From positions 295,051 through 359,050 of the forward strand of contig WBMV01009196.1 of the NCBI GenBank assembly GCA_013396655.1: a DNA stretch of 64,000 nt, written 5' to 3'. Numbering within the stretch: position 1 is the first letter of the stretch; the number at the start of each line of letters is the position of its first letter. The DNA is from Campylorhamphus procurvoides (taxonomy: Eukaryota > Chordata > Aves > Passeriformes > Dendrocolaptidae). The notes beneath the pieces are model-generated. The model was given only the letters and a program-made list of their open reading frames with translations. It made no database searches and had not been told where the DNA came from. Below, in pieces: positions 49,916 through 63,071 of this stretch. Position numbers and translations under genes: made by a program.

Positions 49916-52808
49916 GATAGTCCTTAAAAGGAGTCAAATGAGAAAATATAAGGAAATTGTGAAAAGCCCCACATCTCTGCATAAAGAGTCCCTTGTGCTC
50001 ATTTCTATTACAGCTCAAAACTGACAGGTTCTTCAGCCGGGTTCATGACATATCAACTCATCTGAGTTGAAGCATGAGTTATCTAGCATTCAGACTGAAA
50101 TTTATAAGAGTTTCTTAAAGAGAAACTGATTTTCAGCAGTTTTGATCCTTAACCAGGCAATGCTTGAACATTTTCCTTGCTTTTGACTTCACTGGGAAGA
50201 TCATCTTAGGCTGAAATAAAAAGACCTGAGTGGCTTTTCCCACAGAATTTTACCAGATATTTAAAGGCTTTAAACTAAAAAAAACCCCAAAACTGGTCCC
50301 TGATTGACTTTCTTGTCCTCTTTATGCACTAAGCATGTATAGTTTCAAATCATACTTTCAATTTTAATTCTATCTAATTTCTGATAGTGTATGACTCTGG
50401 CCATGCAAGCATGCAATCAGTTTACAGATACAGCCTCTGTGATATATGTACTATACACTTCAGCCACCTGAAAGTTCAAATACAAGGAAAGATGACTGTT
50501 ACGGCCTTCTTTCTTGTGCTGCAAAGCCCTTGAATTTTGCTTTGGTAGATATGAAACAAATTATTTATTTTCCTGGGTGGTAGAAATTTGGGATAAGAGT
50601 CACTGTGCTGAGTGATATTTTGATGAACTGCTTAAGTTCTCTGAAAATATGAAAAAGTTACATCACACAGAAAGCTGTATTCATGCATATAACAATGCAC
50701 ATCTGACTGTACAAAAAAGGGTTGCATTCTTTTTGCAGCCTGGTGTTCATTATATAAGCCATAAGCAGTGCACTAGTTGTCTGACACCCTTTGTTTAATA
50801 TTTAATAATTACCATGCATCTGGTTTTACTCCTCTGTTACTCTCTAGTTATAAAAGTACTTTGTCTCTTTCTACAAAGTACATTCTTTTCTTTTTTAATG
50901 TAATATTTTTTCCTTTAGCCTATGAGTTTATCATCCTCGAAAAGAAAGAGTTCTTGAAGTGTGTTGGGCTGAAACTGTGATCTCTCTGGATACATGACCA
51001 TGGATTTGGTGGAAAACCTAGGGTAACCTTCTTAGTCAGCATGGACTATGATTTTTCCACTTTGCATTGGCAGACTCCTTATACTACAGTATACACATGA
51101 TTTCCCATAATTACCCACTACCAGTTGTAAAGCATCAGTCTTTATTTTGAAATTAGGTTTCCACAATGCATGTAATATAAGATGTAAAATTACAGAGTGC
51201 TGAAATTGATGTAAGAGTACTTTTAATCTTTGACCTATACAATAAACTGATGCTTTGGGACTGTAAAAGTTCATTTAAGCCCTAGGTTACTGTCAGAAAG
51301 ACACCTAAAACAAATAAACAAATGGCATTATTTATGATGATTGTTTACATGATGACCATTTGCTTTATTTTGGGGAAATACGTAAAATCTTCCTCACTGG
51401 CTTCACTTGCTCCAAACATAAGATTTTCAAAATCTGTCACTGAAACAGAAGCATGCATGTGATTTACTACCACAGTGACAAGGATTTGATTTCTTTCCTG
51501 AAATTGAAGTTAAATCTGCCAGCATCTTTTTTCTCAAAAATAGCTTTAGTTAGAAGAGTACTCTCATGTTCTTCAAAGTCTCCTTTTTCATGTTATTCTT
51601 ACTTTTCTAGGCATTCAGAAATCAATATTTCTCTTAAGAAACCTGGTACCGCAAGAAAAGCCATAAGGTGAGGAAAATGGCTTATTAAACATAAAATAGG
51701 GAAAATTTACTTAAGTCATGAGACAAACTCATTACAGCTATCAATTAAGTATATGTGTCAAAGTATGCATATCTATGCACATACATATGTGTTCTGTGTC
51801 TTTGACCAAGCCATAAACTCTATGAATCCTAAAAAACCTTGCTCCAACCTGGTATACTCAGGTTACTCAGGCAGAGTGATACCATTTCAGAGCAGTATCT
51901 AACTCAGTGATATCTAACTAACTCTCATTGCTATCTTTTTCTTTTTAATATATTTTACTAAGTTCTTAAGGTCATAAAGCAACTCTGTGGTTTAATATCC
52001 ACTTCAACATGATATGTACATGACAAAAAAAATGTGCTAGTCTTTATTTTCTATGAAATGAGGTATGAAAGCTGGGAAAATTTTATAGATTTCAAATGGG
52101 AAACACTTTGGCTATTGCAGAAAAAACTGCAGTACATTTGCAAGCCAACATACATCCCCAGATCCAACAAATACCAGGAGATGTATTTGTGCAGTGTTAT
52201 ATGGTTACTTAGGGATAAGACTCTCTGAAATTGGTCTAGTGCCTTTATGAAATTTCCTGTGGGTTCATCTTCTCTTGCCTTTTCTTGCTTTTTCATTGTT
52301 GCTTTTTTTTTCTAGGAGAAACAAATATAAGCATAATTATCTGTATTGATATGTATTTTGGGATTGTTCCACATCACGCTGAAATGAGCCAAAAGACTCC
52401 TGCTGAATTCTGCAAGCCCCTCATCAGGCTCTGTCTCTTTTCATTATATTTTATTATGTCTGTTAATGTCTTCCTATTTTTTATTATTCTAGACAACTTT
52501 TTAATTCCTACTTGCCATAGTTTCTCATAAAAGTAACATTTTCAAGCACTCTGCTTACCTGATACCATTGCAATTCCAAACGACTATTGCCCCCATAGCA
52601 ACTGTACTCACAAATTGTCATACAAATCTGGACAGGTGGTAGACCTACTATCATCTTTGTGAACAATCAAATATTTGAAAATATACAGAGGACTCTGTAA
52701 GTATGTCAAAGAACTTGGGAGTTTTGATAACTTGGAACAATGTAAATTTTCTTGTAAAGAAATTTGGAAGGAAGAGACATAACATAATCTATAGGGGACC
52801 CATAAAAT
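49916..52808. other. Unique noncoding DNA
   Basis: No gene or repeat family is recognised. All frames are at most 81 codons and lack recognised motifs. Confidence 0.6.
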
Positions 52809-53225
52809 CCTAGAATCATAGAATATTAAGGGATTGGAATGGACCTTAAAGATCAGCTGATCCCAAGTCCCCTTGCTATGGTCAGAGACACCTCCCAATA
52901 GGCCAGGCTGCTCAATGCCCGGTCCAACCTGGCTTTAAACACTGCCAGGGTTGGGGTATCCACAAACTCCATGGGCAACCTGATACAGTACCTCACCACT
53001 GTCACAATAAAGAATTTCATAGGGAAGGTGCTCCAGTCCTCTTACCAGTTTTGTGACTCTCCTCTGGACTTGCTCCAACAGTTACATGTCCTTCTTATGC
53101 TGGCGGCACTAGAGCTGGTCATAATACTCTATGTGGGGTCTCACAAGAGCAGAGTAGTGGTGGAGAATCATCTCCTTTGGCGTGATGGTCATACTCCATT
53201 TTTATGCTGCCCATTAATGTGATTA
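52809..53225 (-). mobile_element. CR1 LINE, 3' end fragment
   Basis: A 5'-truncated CR1 on the minus strand. The + strand shows the reverse complement in order: TAGAATCATAGAATATTAAG (the terminal repeat), GGAATGGACCTTAAAGATCA, GCCCGGTCCAACCTGGCTTT, AACACTGCCAGGGTTGGGG, CACAATAAAGAATTTC, GTGCTCCAGTCCTC, CTCCTCTGGACTTGCTCCAA, GTCCTTCTTATGCTGG, GTGGGGTCTCACAAGAGCAGA and a final TTTTTATGCTGCCC. A deletion is likely near 53018, between the AAGAATTTC and AGGTGCTCCAG segments. It is noncoding. Confidence 0.95.
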
Positions 53226-54328
53226 CCCTGCTTTATTCAGGGTATCTGGGAAGAAAATGAGATTGTGCAGCTCTGAGAGTCTCACACTATTGGGATGCAT
53301 TGGTCCTATTTTCTGTGAACTACATGGTGAGTCAGAATAGCATTAACCACCTGCACTTAGTATAAGTCAGGTTTATTCTAACCATGTGGAGATGGAGTGT
53401 AAGCTCTGAGAGTAACCTGTGGCTGTCTGGTGCCCACAGAAAATCAGCAGCTGCACTCAAATCCAAGCAGGTTGTCATTCTGGGTGTTGTTAATAATTGT
53501 CTGTCATGCACCTTGACTCCTTCAGTAAATCCATACCTGATAATCCTAAAGATATTATACCCCATGTAAAGATCACATCCTACAGTCCTACAACCTGACT
53601 TTCTTTACCTTTTGGTGGGATGCTGGCTGAATGCATTTACCTACATTCCTCTGGATGTTGAAATCTACAAAAGAAACACATGAAAATGTTGTGATTAACT
53701 CCTTCATGATTTAAAAGGTAGTGACCAGAAGCACTTTTTTTTTTTTAGTTGGAACCTGCATATAATTTATGTAAATTTTAACAAATCTGGTTTAATTTCA
53801 CACATTAAGTTCATACACTTTAGTTTTCCAGTGTTCCTTGGGGGACAAGTCCTTTAACTACATATTGTTTCAGCAGGGACCATGATTCTGTTTGCAGAAT
53901 GTTCAGTGTAACTCAGATCTCCACAGTGCCTCTAGGGCTATTGGATTACAAATGTTAAGTAATAATGTGACAATAACATAGTAGTTAGATGCATTGAATG
54001 TCACAACAGCATTCTTTCTGATTTACAAGATGTTGTGAAAAATCAAGATTAAGCTCCTGGTCTGTAATAGCTATCTGTTACAAACATCAATTGTTTTGAA
54101 ATAGGACCAGTTTGCTGCAGGCTGCCCAAGAGGTTCTCTGAAATGTCTTCTGTATGTTCACACAAACATGAATTAGATGGATAAATTGCAGACACCTCAC
54201 CTGCTAAAGCTGGGACAAAAGAGATGTTATACATCAAAAAACCCGCAATTTTACCAATGAGCAATGAGAAATATCAGCTGCCAGTGAGAGAAGAACAATT
54301 ATTTTATAAACATTTTAAATTGCATAAC
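53226..54328. other. Unique noncoding DNA
   Basis: No gene or repeat family is recognised. A 12-T run occurs at 53735-53746. Short frames on both strands near 53332-53569 overlap each other and have no recognised motif. Confidence 0.6.
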
Positions 54329-54500
54329 TTTTGTCTGTTTCTAATGCTTTTTTATTTCACTGAAGAAACTGCTAAGACACTAAGGTTTTGTCTGTTTCTA
54401 ATGCTTTTTTTATTTCAGAGAAGAAACTCTTAAGACACTAATGTTTTGTCTGTTTCTAATGCTTTTTTATTTCAGCGAAGAAACTGTTAAGACACTAAGA
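54329..54500. repeat. Three-copy 57-bp tandem repeat
   Basis: Three consecutive units start at 54329, 54386 and 54444, each opening TTTTGTCTGTTTCTAATGC and closing with AAGACACTAA. Units differ by a few substitutions and one T insertion in the second, so the spacing is 57 then 58. Because 57 is divisible by three, the + strand frame 54224-54433 reads a repeated 19-residue block with CLFLMLF. The insertion breaks this frame in the second unit, so it is not evidence for a protein. Confidence 0.93.
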
Positions 54501-56037
54501 TTAAGAGCTGTTGCAACACCATTGGAGGCTAATGCTGTGAAGAAGTCTTCCTGTTATTGAATTGACACATTTCCTTAAAATGTGAACAAGGGCAGAATTT
54601 CTTATCGCTGACAAACAGAAATAATTGAAACACATTTTTCACAAATGATAAAATTATGTCAAGTTATAAAAATTAACTGAAGTTTACTGTTCTTAAAGAT
54701 CTGCTATAGACAGTTCTTAATTCCCTGGTAGCAAGTAAAGCCAAGCTTCAAGATGGGAATGTTGAAGACTCATTTTAGTCTTTTGGGGGACAAAGGAGTT
54801 GTGGAAATGTGGTCTTCTGCTCCCTGAAAAAAAGACTTTCGCTGCTGTTATGAAGAATAAGGAGTTGGCTATAGCCACTTTAGCATGAAATAATCCCCTG
54901 TAGACATATGAAATAAGAAAGCAACTCAAATTCTAAATTTCAGTTTCATGTCAGAGTAGTCCTGAGACTGATACCTGTAGAACTTGTTTCTCAAACTTTT
55001 GTATGGCTGTCTGAGACTGAAATGGACTTTTGTCAAGCTGCAAAGAAATAGTAGACATTTATTAACAAGAACATGGGTTTTCCTCCTGTTCTGGGGTGGG
55101 ATGTAACAGCTTCCCTATGCATCAATTATTCTGAACAGTAATGAAGGCTTTTGTTCAGTTACAGAGAGTATACACACCTGATTCAGGGCTCAGAAGCTCA
55201 CTTGAGGGCCACGTCCATGTGACTATCTGTCTTTCTGTGGAGCAGAGCATCACCCAAGTCCTTTGACTCTGGACAGTGACTATTCCTCTGGGTCTTTTTC
55301 AAGGCTTTTCTGAGACATTTCACTCTACATGCAACAGACCCAACGAACTGTCTCAAAATGAACTGTCACTTAATTAAAAACAGTAGAATACTCTTTGTTT
55401 CCTATTTTCATCCTATTAGGCAGAAGATCTGCACTCTAAAGGTGCACTCATCTTTAGGCATGAAGTAGTTCACTGAGAAAAGCTCAACCAGATGTACAGC
55501 ACAATAAATATTTAGTGAGAAAGAGTATGATGTTATTCTGAGTTTCAGGTACAAAAAATACAAAGATGTAGGGAAGTGGAATATCAAGAGACATAGTCAT
55601 CTACAAGTTCTGCTTTCAGGATGGTTTTGTGGGGTCTAAACAGTGGTATATTTCTCTTTTATCGTTATTTTATCAGTCTTTAGGGAAAAAGTCAGAAATA
55701 AATGGTACTTTATTAACATATAGTGGTAACTTATTCACCTGAGGAACAGGCTTGGAGATAGTAAGATCCCATATACTTACTGATTTCTACATGTAAATTG
55801 TACGCCATCAGATGCATGATTGCTTTTCAGCAAGAAGTGGAATGAATTATGAGTCTTTAGTTAAGGTCTGTCTTCCAATTTCAAACCACTTGAAATGAAA
55901 GAAATGGTGAAATGGAAGAACAGGTGTTTTGATCTGAATAGCCCAACAGAGATAAACACAGTCAATTTTGACCTAGAACTCATCCTCAGTGACAATCAAT
56001 GGTAAGAAACTGAGGTGTTTGAGCAATTGGGAAGCCT

Positions 56038-56078
56038 GCAAGAAAAAGAAAAAAAAAAAAAAAGAAAAAAAAGAAGGG
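56038..56078. repeat. A-rich tract (poly-A with G)
   Basis: About 40 bases of A with single G interruptions, including a run of about 15 A. It could be the tail of an old + strand retrocopy, but no recognised element lies upstream. Confidence 0.85.
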
Positions 56079-56376
56079 AACAAGATGGTTGAATTTAACC
56101 TTTGGAAGCATGTAGACCTGGATGTGAGAACCACTTTTCTAATGCAATCCATAAGTGAAACAGAAGATTGTGTTGTACTGAAGTTGTGAACTTTAAACAG
56201 AAGCCTTTTATCCATGGAATGTATACTGTTCATGCTTGAAATATTATATGGAAAAAAGGTAATCTGATATTGAACTGTTATGGTGTCTGTGTACAGACAG
56301 TGGCTGAGTACCAGCAAAAGACAAGCCATGGTGAAAATAAGAAGCTTCCATTTTTTTCCCTACACCTTGATGAGAA

Positions 56377-56393
56377 ATATATATATATATATT
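56377..56393. repeat. (AT)8 microsatellite
   Basis: About eight AT units before TTTAAACC. It is an ordinary dinucleotide repeat. A shorter one lies at 57239-57250. Confidence 0.85.
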
Positions 56394-56742
56394 TTAAACC
56401 AACCCAAGCATAAAGGAGAAATATCTGTTTACATTTGAATTGCGTAGTTAATTAAGGACATTCTATAACAGATTCAGTAGATTTGAAGGACAAAATATAT
56501 TAGACATACATTATTAATAAACTAATAGAGATAAAGGTATTTTTAAAGAACTATTTATTATATTTCCAATAAGCTATGCAGTAATGTGCAATATTGCACA
56601 AAAATAGCATGAAAATAAATATACATTTGTCAATGTTTAAAGACGAAAGTGACAATTATTGACTTAAGAACATAAGACATAAATAAAGAGTGGGGAAAAG
56701 GAGATGCAGAGATGCAAGTTCCATTTTTCATTTCTTCCCTGC

Positions 56743-56760
56743 GGAGGGGAGGGAGGGGGG
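56743..56760 (+). other. G-rich run, weak G-quadruplex candidate
   Basis: G-runs of 2, 4, 3 and 6 separated by single A. With a GG first run or a split last run a quadruplex is conceivable. It does not meet the strict four-times-GGG rule unless the six-G run is counted twice. Confidence 0.4.
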
Positions 56761-59280
56761 AAAGAATTGATGCCGTCCTTTTGTCATGTCCAGTGTAGAT
56801 TTCTATGATGTTTCTGTCATGTAATATGACACACTGGATTTGACCATGCACTTGAAAAAGAGTTACCTCATGAGAAGAATCAGTGTATATTAATATAACA
56901 GAACAATATATTTCTAGTACAGGTAATGTGAATTTCTGTTTTCCTGCAGATTAACTGCCAATGACAAAAGCCATATCATGTAGTCAGCATTTACAGTGAA
57001 GATGAAAGAGTGTGAAGCCACATTCTAAAGGTTAAATATGGACAAACTTGCCTTTAAACTTTTAAACACACTACATGGAGCCATGGAGAAATTTTCTCAT
57101 TTCTTTTTCACCTCATGAAGACTTTCCCCTATTCTTTAGTGCTATGCAGGGATTTAAGATTTAACATCACTAATTTTGTAAAACATGAAGGCAGTAAAGC
57201 CTTCACTATTGCACTAAGCCTAGGATCAGAAAAAAAAATAATATATATATGAATATCCTTGACAGTAATGCAAGCAAACATTAATATTTTTGCTTGTGGC
57301 AAGTATTAGCAATTTTGCAAATTATGCTTTTCGTTTATATATGCTAGTTATCATTGTAAAATTTCAGCTTAGAAAAGAATCGCAAGATGTTGTGAAGCAG
57401 TACTACAACATTGAAAATATCTACTTTTGTCTGATTGTACAATGCAAAGACATATCTCCTGTTCAACTTTTCTGTAGCACATGCCAAGAATCCATCAGCA
57501 AAAATAAGATTCGACATCAGAATTAAATCACAAACAAATTAAATCTTCATGTACATAATAGATCTTTTATAAAGAGACAGACTTTCTTTTTCTTTAGACT
57601 TAGAGAGATTAAGGTCACATCACAGTATGTTAAAATACACAAACCTTGATAATCTTTGGCAGATTTATTACCTACCACACACTCACAGATCCTTGTGAAT
57701 CTTTGTAATTCTTAGCATGAACAGCTGGTAGTAAATAACCAAACATAAAGTGCTTGATGAAAAGAGAAAGATACCTTCTTATACTCCCAGTGAGGTTCTT
57801 CACTGGAAAGCTAATCAAAGAATGATTCACAAGAAGAGCTAAAAACAATGTTCAGTTTGTTTCTGCAGATGTTCCAACTTTTAAGCTTTAATTTATGGTG
57901 CAAATATTTCAGTAAAACAACAAACACTAGGGTCTGAGCTTGATAATTTTTATCAAGAACTTCTTGTTTATTTTTCTTAAACCCATCTGATTTATGACAG
58001 TTTTCTGTTTGCAAATACTTCAGTCTGCTAGCTGCATAGAAGAAAGATTTAAAACATTACATGGGAGAAGAAAGAAAGAAGAGTAAAATCCTAGGAAAGT
58101 ATTATGTAGCGTTAACTGTATATATGGGGTTATTTGGTTTTAGTTTATATACTCATTGTATTTCAGTTGTGAAATGTTTCTGTTGGAATCTTAGAAGGCG
58201 GGCCTTGCAAGAAGGTCCTTGGGAGTTTATCAATGCTTTCTAGAGCTGGGTTGTTGACAAACATCCTTTCTTTGCCTGTAAATCTTTAAATCTTGTTTAT
58301 CTGCAACAATTGTTCACATGAACAGGGTGAATATTGTATTCCCAGCATGGTGCAGGGAACACACACTGTGCGCAGACTGAACTCATGACAGCCCTGTAGA
58401 GCTTGTAGAGGGCAATTGAACTGTATTTGCTATTTTTGTAGTGTTCGTCACTGGCTCAGGTCTGGCTCAGGACAAATTGCAGCCAGGCCCACTGAAGGAG
58501 TGGGATTTGGAGGGAGACAGTGTGCAAGTGAAGGAAACTACATTCCAGACACCTGTTCTCTACAGTCATGTTTTGCCTTCTTTCAGGACTTAAGAGGGAT
58601 GGGGAATATGTAAAGCCCTGTAGAAGGAGTACGTAGACTCATTATAGCCTCCTTTGGTGACAGACTCATATTCACACATATTTTGAAGAGCTTTTTAAGT
58701 TCAGCAAAACTCTTTGTTTATGCAACCTACACTTTGTATCATCTGCAGTTTGGTAAATGATGACCTCATTACCAGCTGTCTTTATCATTTGTCATCTTAG
58801 CAAAAGCAAGGCAGATCTGGGAACTAAGCTGTGCCACAAGCAGAAATGCTTAATAGTACAGAACACAGCATACATTTCTCAAGACTCAGAAGCAGTATCA
58901 GTTGCATTCTCTCTTGTTTATACTGCCTTTGAAGAAGGTGCTGAATCAAGTAGAGTGCATGTTACTGTCTTTTAAGCATTTGAGAGGTCCAAGGTATAAA
59001 AATTAACTGAAATTATAAGATGTAGATTTACACTCTTTTGAAAGAGCAAAAGCAATGGCAAAATACACTTTTGCAAGAGAAAAAAGTTTTCTCAGAGACT
59101 AGAATGCACTCCCTGGGGAAAATAGGGTACTTAAAAACTGCTTTCAATAACCTCCTTCTCCCTTTGTCCTCTGTGTTTACTATAAAGTCACATCGAAAAA
59201 CCCAAAATAACCTTATCTGTTTTTCTTCCCTTGGGAAGGCAAAAGAAACCACATATATGGCTGCCATATAGAGCAGCTGG

Positions 59281-59312
59281 GTTCATTCAATTATTAAGGT
59301 AATTGAATGAAC
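59281..59312. other. Perfect 13-bp hairpin with 6-base loop
   Basis: Arm GTTCATTCAATTA at 59281-59293, loop TTAAGG, and the exact reverse complement TAATTGAATGAAC at 59300-59312. It is the tightest perfect inverted repeat I noticed in the window. No T-run follows it. It may reflect template-switch mutation or a protein-binding site. Confidence 0.93.
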
Positions 59313-60365
59313 AAGAACAAGGTGGAGTTGAACAGAATGCAACAGCATATCAGTCCCATCCACGGGGAATGGTATATTTTTGGCTCATCTACAAGGTATG
59401 GGAAAAGAACAGCTAGACCTCTTGCTACTCCACATGCTTGAAATTAAACTTCATTCTGCTCTCATGTCCAAGATCACTCTGAAACCAACTGGCTGTAAAT
59501 GTGTAGTTAATCAGTGATGTGATGTTTAAGACACTTGGCTATGTTGGCTAATTGCCTGGACACTTAGCCTGGGGAAATCATATAGCTCTGTTGGTCAATG
59601 GATTGCCTAAACACAGATGGACTTCTGAGCCTGAGCCTCAGACCTCACCACTGATGTCAGTCCCTGTGTGACTTTTAGATTATCTGAGTCAGATACTTAA
59701 CTAAATTAAGCAAATTACTCTAGTTTTCATCTACTGAGAATCTGACCCATTTCTTTCTGCCTTATCGTTTCTTGCTAAATTCCAGGAAGCAATTTTCAAA
59801 AGCATTTTTTCCCCATCATCCATAGCAATATGGAGTTATGAAATTATACCCCATGAGGAGGGATGTTAAATTAACATGAAAGACATTTCCATGTTTGGAT
59901 CTCTAAGAACTCATCAGACAAAACATAATATATCAGAAAATGTCCATATGAGTTTTCAGGGGTTTTTTCCTCCCCAGATATAGGAGTGGAGCTGCAGATA
60001 ATATTCTTTGGATATTGAATGATTTGAACTCATTTTTCAACAAGTAAAATCAATCTTTATAGACAAAAATTTCACTGATTTAATGCAAGGGAATGTGACA
60101 GAAAATACACATTCAGATTAATCAGCTTTTAGTCCTGGGCATAGGGATAGTTAATCACCTGTACAGTTACTTTTCAGAGCAGATCAAAAGAAAGTGGTTG
60201 ATACTTTTATTTTAGCCTATTGAGTGTCTTGATAGTGCAGTTGCTTGACTGAATAACTGTACTACTGCAGAGTGAAATTGAAATATTTCTGTTACTAAAG
60301 GCCAGCATTAAATTAGTGCTCACACAAGCAAGGGCTTGTTCAGCTGGGTTGAAGTATGACTCGGT

Positions 60366-60401
60366 GTCACAATATCTCAATAACACTGAGTCACAATATC
60401 T
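60366..60401. repeat. 12-bp direct repeat pair
   Basis: GTCACAATATCT occurs at 60366-60377 and again at 60390-60401. The spacing of 24 bases start to start suggests a small local duplication. Confidence 0.8.
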
Positions 60402-61117
60402 GTGATTCTGGAGTTGTGTAGATCATATATCAGTCCCTGTTCAGATCTCTGCTTAGTCCCAAAGTTTACCCTTATCAGTGTAAAGTAGTTAAGATAGAGG
60501 TAGAGGTTTATTCTCTGAACCCTTTTACCGTGTTTTTGCTTTCCAGTGTGTTCTATGGTTTTTATTCTTTTATGCCATCTCCAACCATGCATATGCCTCA
60601 GCTTTGTACAATTCCCTGAGCACAGTAAGCCATGATTCTTGCATGCTAATTATTAGCTATTTCCTCTTACCTTAGAAATAGGAATGGAAGAAAGAGCAAG
60701 CCTGCTATCTGAACTTGTTTCACTTACTTTCTGCGAGATTTCATTGTTCATTTCCAGAGTGGAAGTGCCTTTTTATTCACAGAGAAAGCATCCTATGTTG
60801 AGTCTTTTGGTTCCTCTCCCAAACTAGCTTTTAAGCCACAGATTTGAATTCATTCCAAGAGTGTCATTTTAAGCTTTCCTTTCTTTGCTCTTTCCAGTCT
60901 TCCTCCTCCACTTGAGTTGCTGACTCCATGGTCATTTTCTATTGGCAACAAGAAAAAATATATGTGTGTATATAAGTTGCCAGACTGATTTATTCTTCAT
61001 GACTGTTTCCTCTCATCTTCATTTCAACTTTCCCAAGCCTTTCCATATGTCCTTCAAAGTTTCATTTCAATAATTAAAGTTTCCAAGTTGGCCTATAATG
61101 CAAAGACCATCACTACA

Positions 61118-61161
61118 GTCTTTTTTTCTCTCTCTCCTTCTCTTCCTCTTTCTTTCTCCTT
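61118..61161. repeat. CT-rich tract
   Basis: About 44 bases nearly all C or T on the + strand with CTCTCT and TTCTTCC words. The minus-strand frame across it ends in Lys/Glu/Arg runs and is not a gene. Confidence 0.8.
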
Positions 61162-62889
61162 GGCATGGTAGGAGTCAGTATTTCTACAAAAGTCTGCCTC
61201 AGACACTGGGCTCTGTGCCTTTGGGAGAGTGAAACAATGTTGGGAGTCACTGAGAAGCTGTGTTTGCCAGGGAAACCCTCTATTTCAAGTGTTCCTGTTC
61301 CACTGTTATTTTTTCCCCTCTGGATTCTTTTGTGGTTTCCAGGCATTTGGCTGTTTTATTTACTGTTACTACTAGGAAGCATCATCAAAATGGAGAAGTA
61401 AAATAATTTTCCCATCTTTTCAGTTCAGTTTAACTTGATTGTAGAGTGAGAATGAGTAGGAAAAACACCTAACGGATGTGTAGTTTAATTATATCTAGAC
61501 CATAGTGAAATTGATATCAAAATCCTTTAATGCTGAAAACAAAAGTTATAGGGGTTTTTAAAATCATAAATTCATTATCAAAAGAGCAATGTTGATCATA
61601 TGTTGGCAACTGGTGCCATTATGTGATTCTTGTGTTGCTTTTCTCCAGATTGTTCTACCATTACTAAGCTCGTCACATCATGTGAATACAGGGCTATTAA
61701 AATGACAAGCAAGACTATAAGTTAATTTGCAATGCAGTCACTTTATTGACCCATTCACTATGATTTGAGGCTTTTGTTTTGTTTTGTTGTTCACATTTTC
61801 ACTCCAGGTGTTCTGCATATACTTGTTACTCTCAAAAGGTCAGAGGTCTTGGTGGAAACTGTGTTGCATATACCAGCACATCAGCAACATCACTTTCCAT
61901 CAGACTCCTAAAATAAATGTTCTTACAAGGAATAGGAACTGTAACCCACCTCTTCCACTTAACTGAGTTGTCAGAAATTGTTCTGGACACCAAATTGCTG
62001 CAGTAAATCACATCCTGAGATAGGCTGAGGGACCAGGACATACCACACATTTAAGGATATTATTAATTTACCTCAAGCAACCAAATCTTATATGCAGTGT
62101 TCTCATAGATCCCCATGCTTTCACCAGGTGATAGAACAGTTCTGGTTTCATTCAACCTTGATGTTCACGCTGAACAATTTAACCTATATCCTTGGAAAGG
62201 AGCACGGAGACTGCAGGTGGCTTGTAGCATTTACACAATCAGGGCCAGTCCTAGAGAACTTTATGTTTAATCATTAGTATATTACAAAATATTGTTGACC
62301 ACCTACTAGGCACAGCTTACTATAAAGTTTTAAGTTAATTCTGATATTTGAATTCCTCTTCCAGTGAGAGTGTCAATATGATCTGCTATGATCATCAGCA
62401 GGTTAGTCTGCTTTGATCTTCATCCTTCTCGTCCCCCCACCAAACATATTTGTATGCACAGCCAAATCACATTTAAAAGCAAGAAAACTCCTCTCACTTA
62501 CAGGTAAATTGGCATCTAACTCTTTTCCCTGTATTTAAGAGTCCTTTCTTTTCCTAGGAGTTAGTTAGAGGAGATGTGTTTAAAAGGCACAAGAATGATC
62601 CTTCATAACCATTTCTTCATGTTCATCCAGCCCCATGCCCTTTCTTTGACATTTCTGATCTTTTCCTTTGCAAGTGGTGCACTTACCTGGGTACCTGGAT
62701 GCTGTTCTGCACTTGACAGTGGCAGCCTATCAGGATGCAGCACAGTGGAGGTTTTCCAGGGTAATGACATCCTGCTTCATTCAATTCTCTCCTCTCTCAA
62801 CACACTTGTGAACAGGCATGTCCTGGTGCAAGAAGTTCCCATAGAATTTAGGTTACTACTCTTCTGACTCTTTTCCTCACTCAAATTTA

Positions 62890-63071
62890 GTTAACTTGTT
62901 CTTTTCCCTTCCCTCTCCTTCCCTTCCAACTCTCTCTTCCCTCTTCCTTTTTTTTTCTTTTCTCTCTCATTGTCTATTGTTCTCCCTTTTCTTCTTCTCA
63001 TTCTCCTTCCACTTCTTCCCCTTAATTTTTTTTTTTCTTTTTCTTTCCATCCTTTCTTTTCCCGCTTCTCC
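62890..63071. repeat. Long polypyrimidine tract
   Basis: About 180 bases mostly C and T on the + strand (CCCTTCCC, CTCTCTTCC, TTTTTTTTCTTTTC words). Frames on both strands are Phe/Leu/Ser or Lys/Glu/Arg/Gly low complexity. Such a long homopyrimidine stretch can adopt triplex DNA under supercoiling. Confidence 0.85.

Larger units (their letters stand above)
54501..62889. other. Long unique AT-rich noncoding stretch
   Basis: About 8.4 kb without a recognised gene or interspersed repeat. The longest frame (55973-56329 minus, 118 codons) crosses a poly-A-rich tract and has no domain. It contains a purine-rich tract, two TA microsatellites, a G-rich run, a perfect hairpin and a CT tract. The stretches 58300-58620 and 59540-59700 are less AT-rich but unrecognised. 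Confidence 0.55.

Noticed and set aside
54224..54433. Repeat-containing membrane peptide encoded across the 57-bp repeat
   Set aside because: The repeated residues simply follow from a 57-bp unit divisible by three. The T insertion in the second unit breaks the frame, and no promoter or domain supports a gene.
55973..56329. 118-codon minus-strand frame
   Set aside because: It reads the A-rich tract at 56038-56078 as a poly-Phe run and has no domain.
59281..59312. Intrinsic transcription terminator
   Set aside because: The hairpin stem is AT-rich and no T-run follows; this type of terminator is also not expected in a vertebrate genome.
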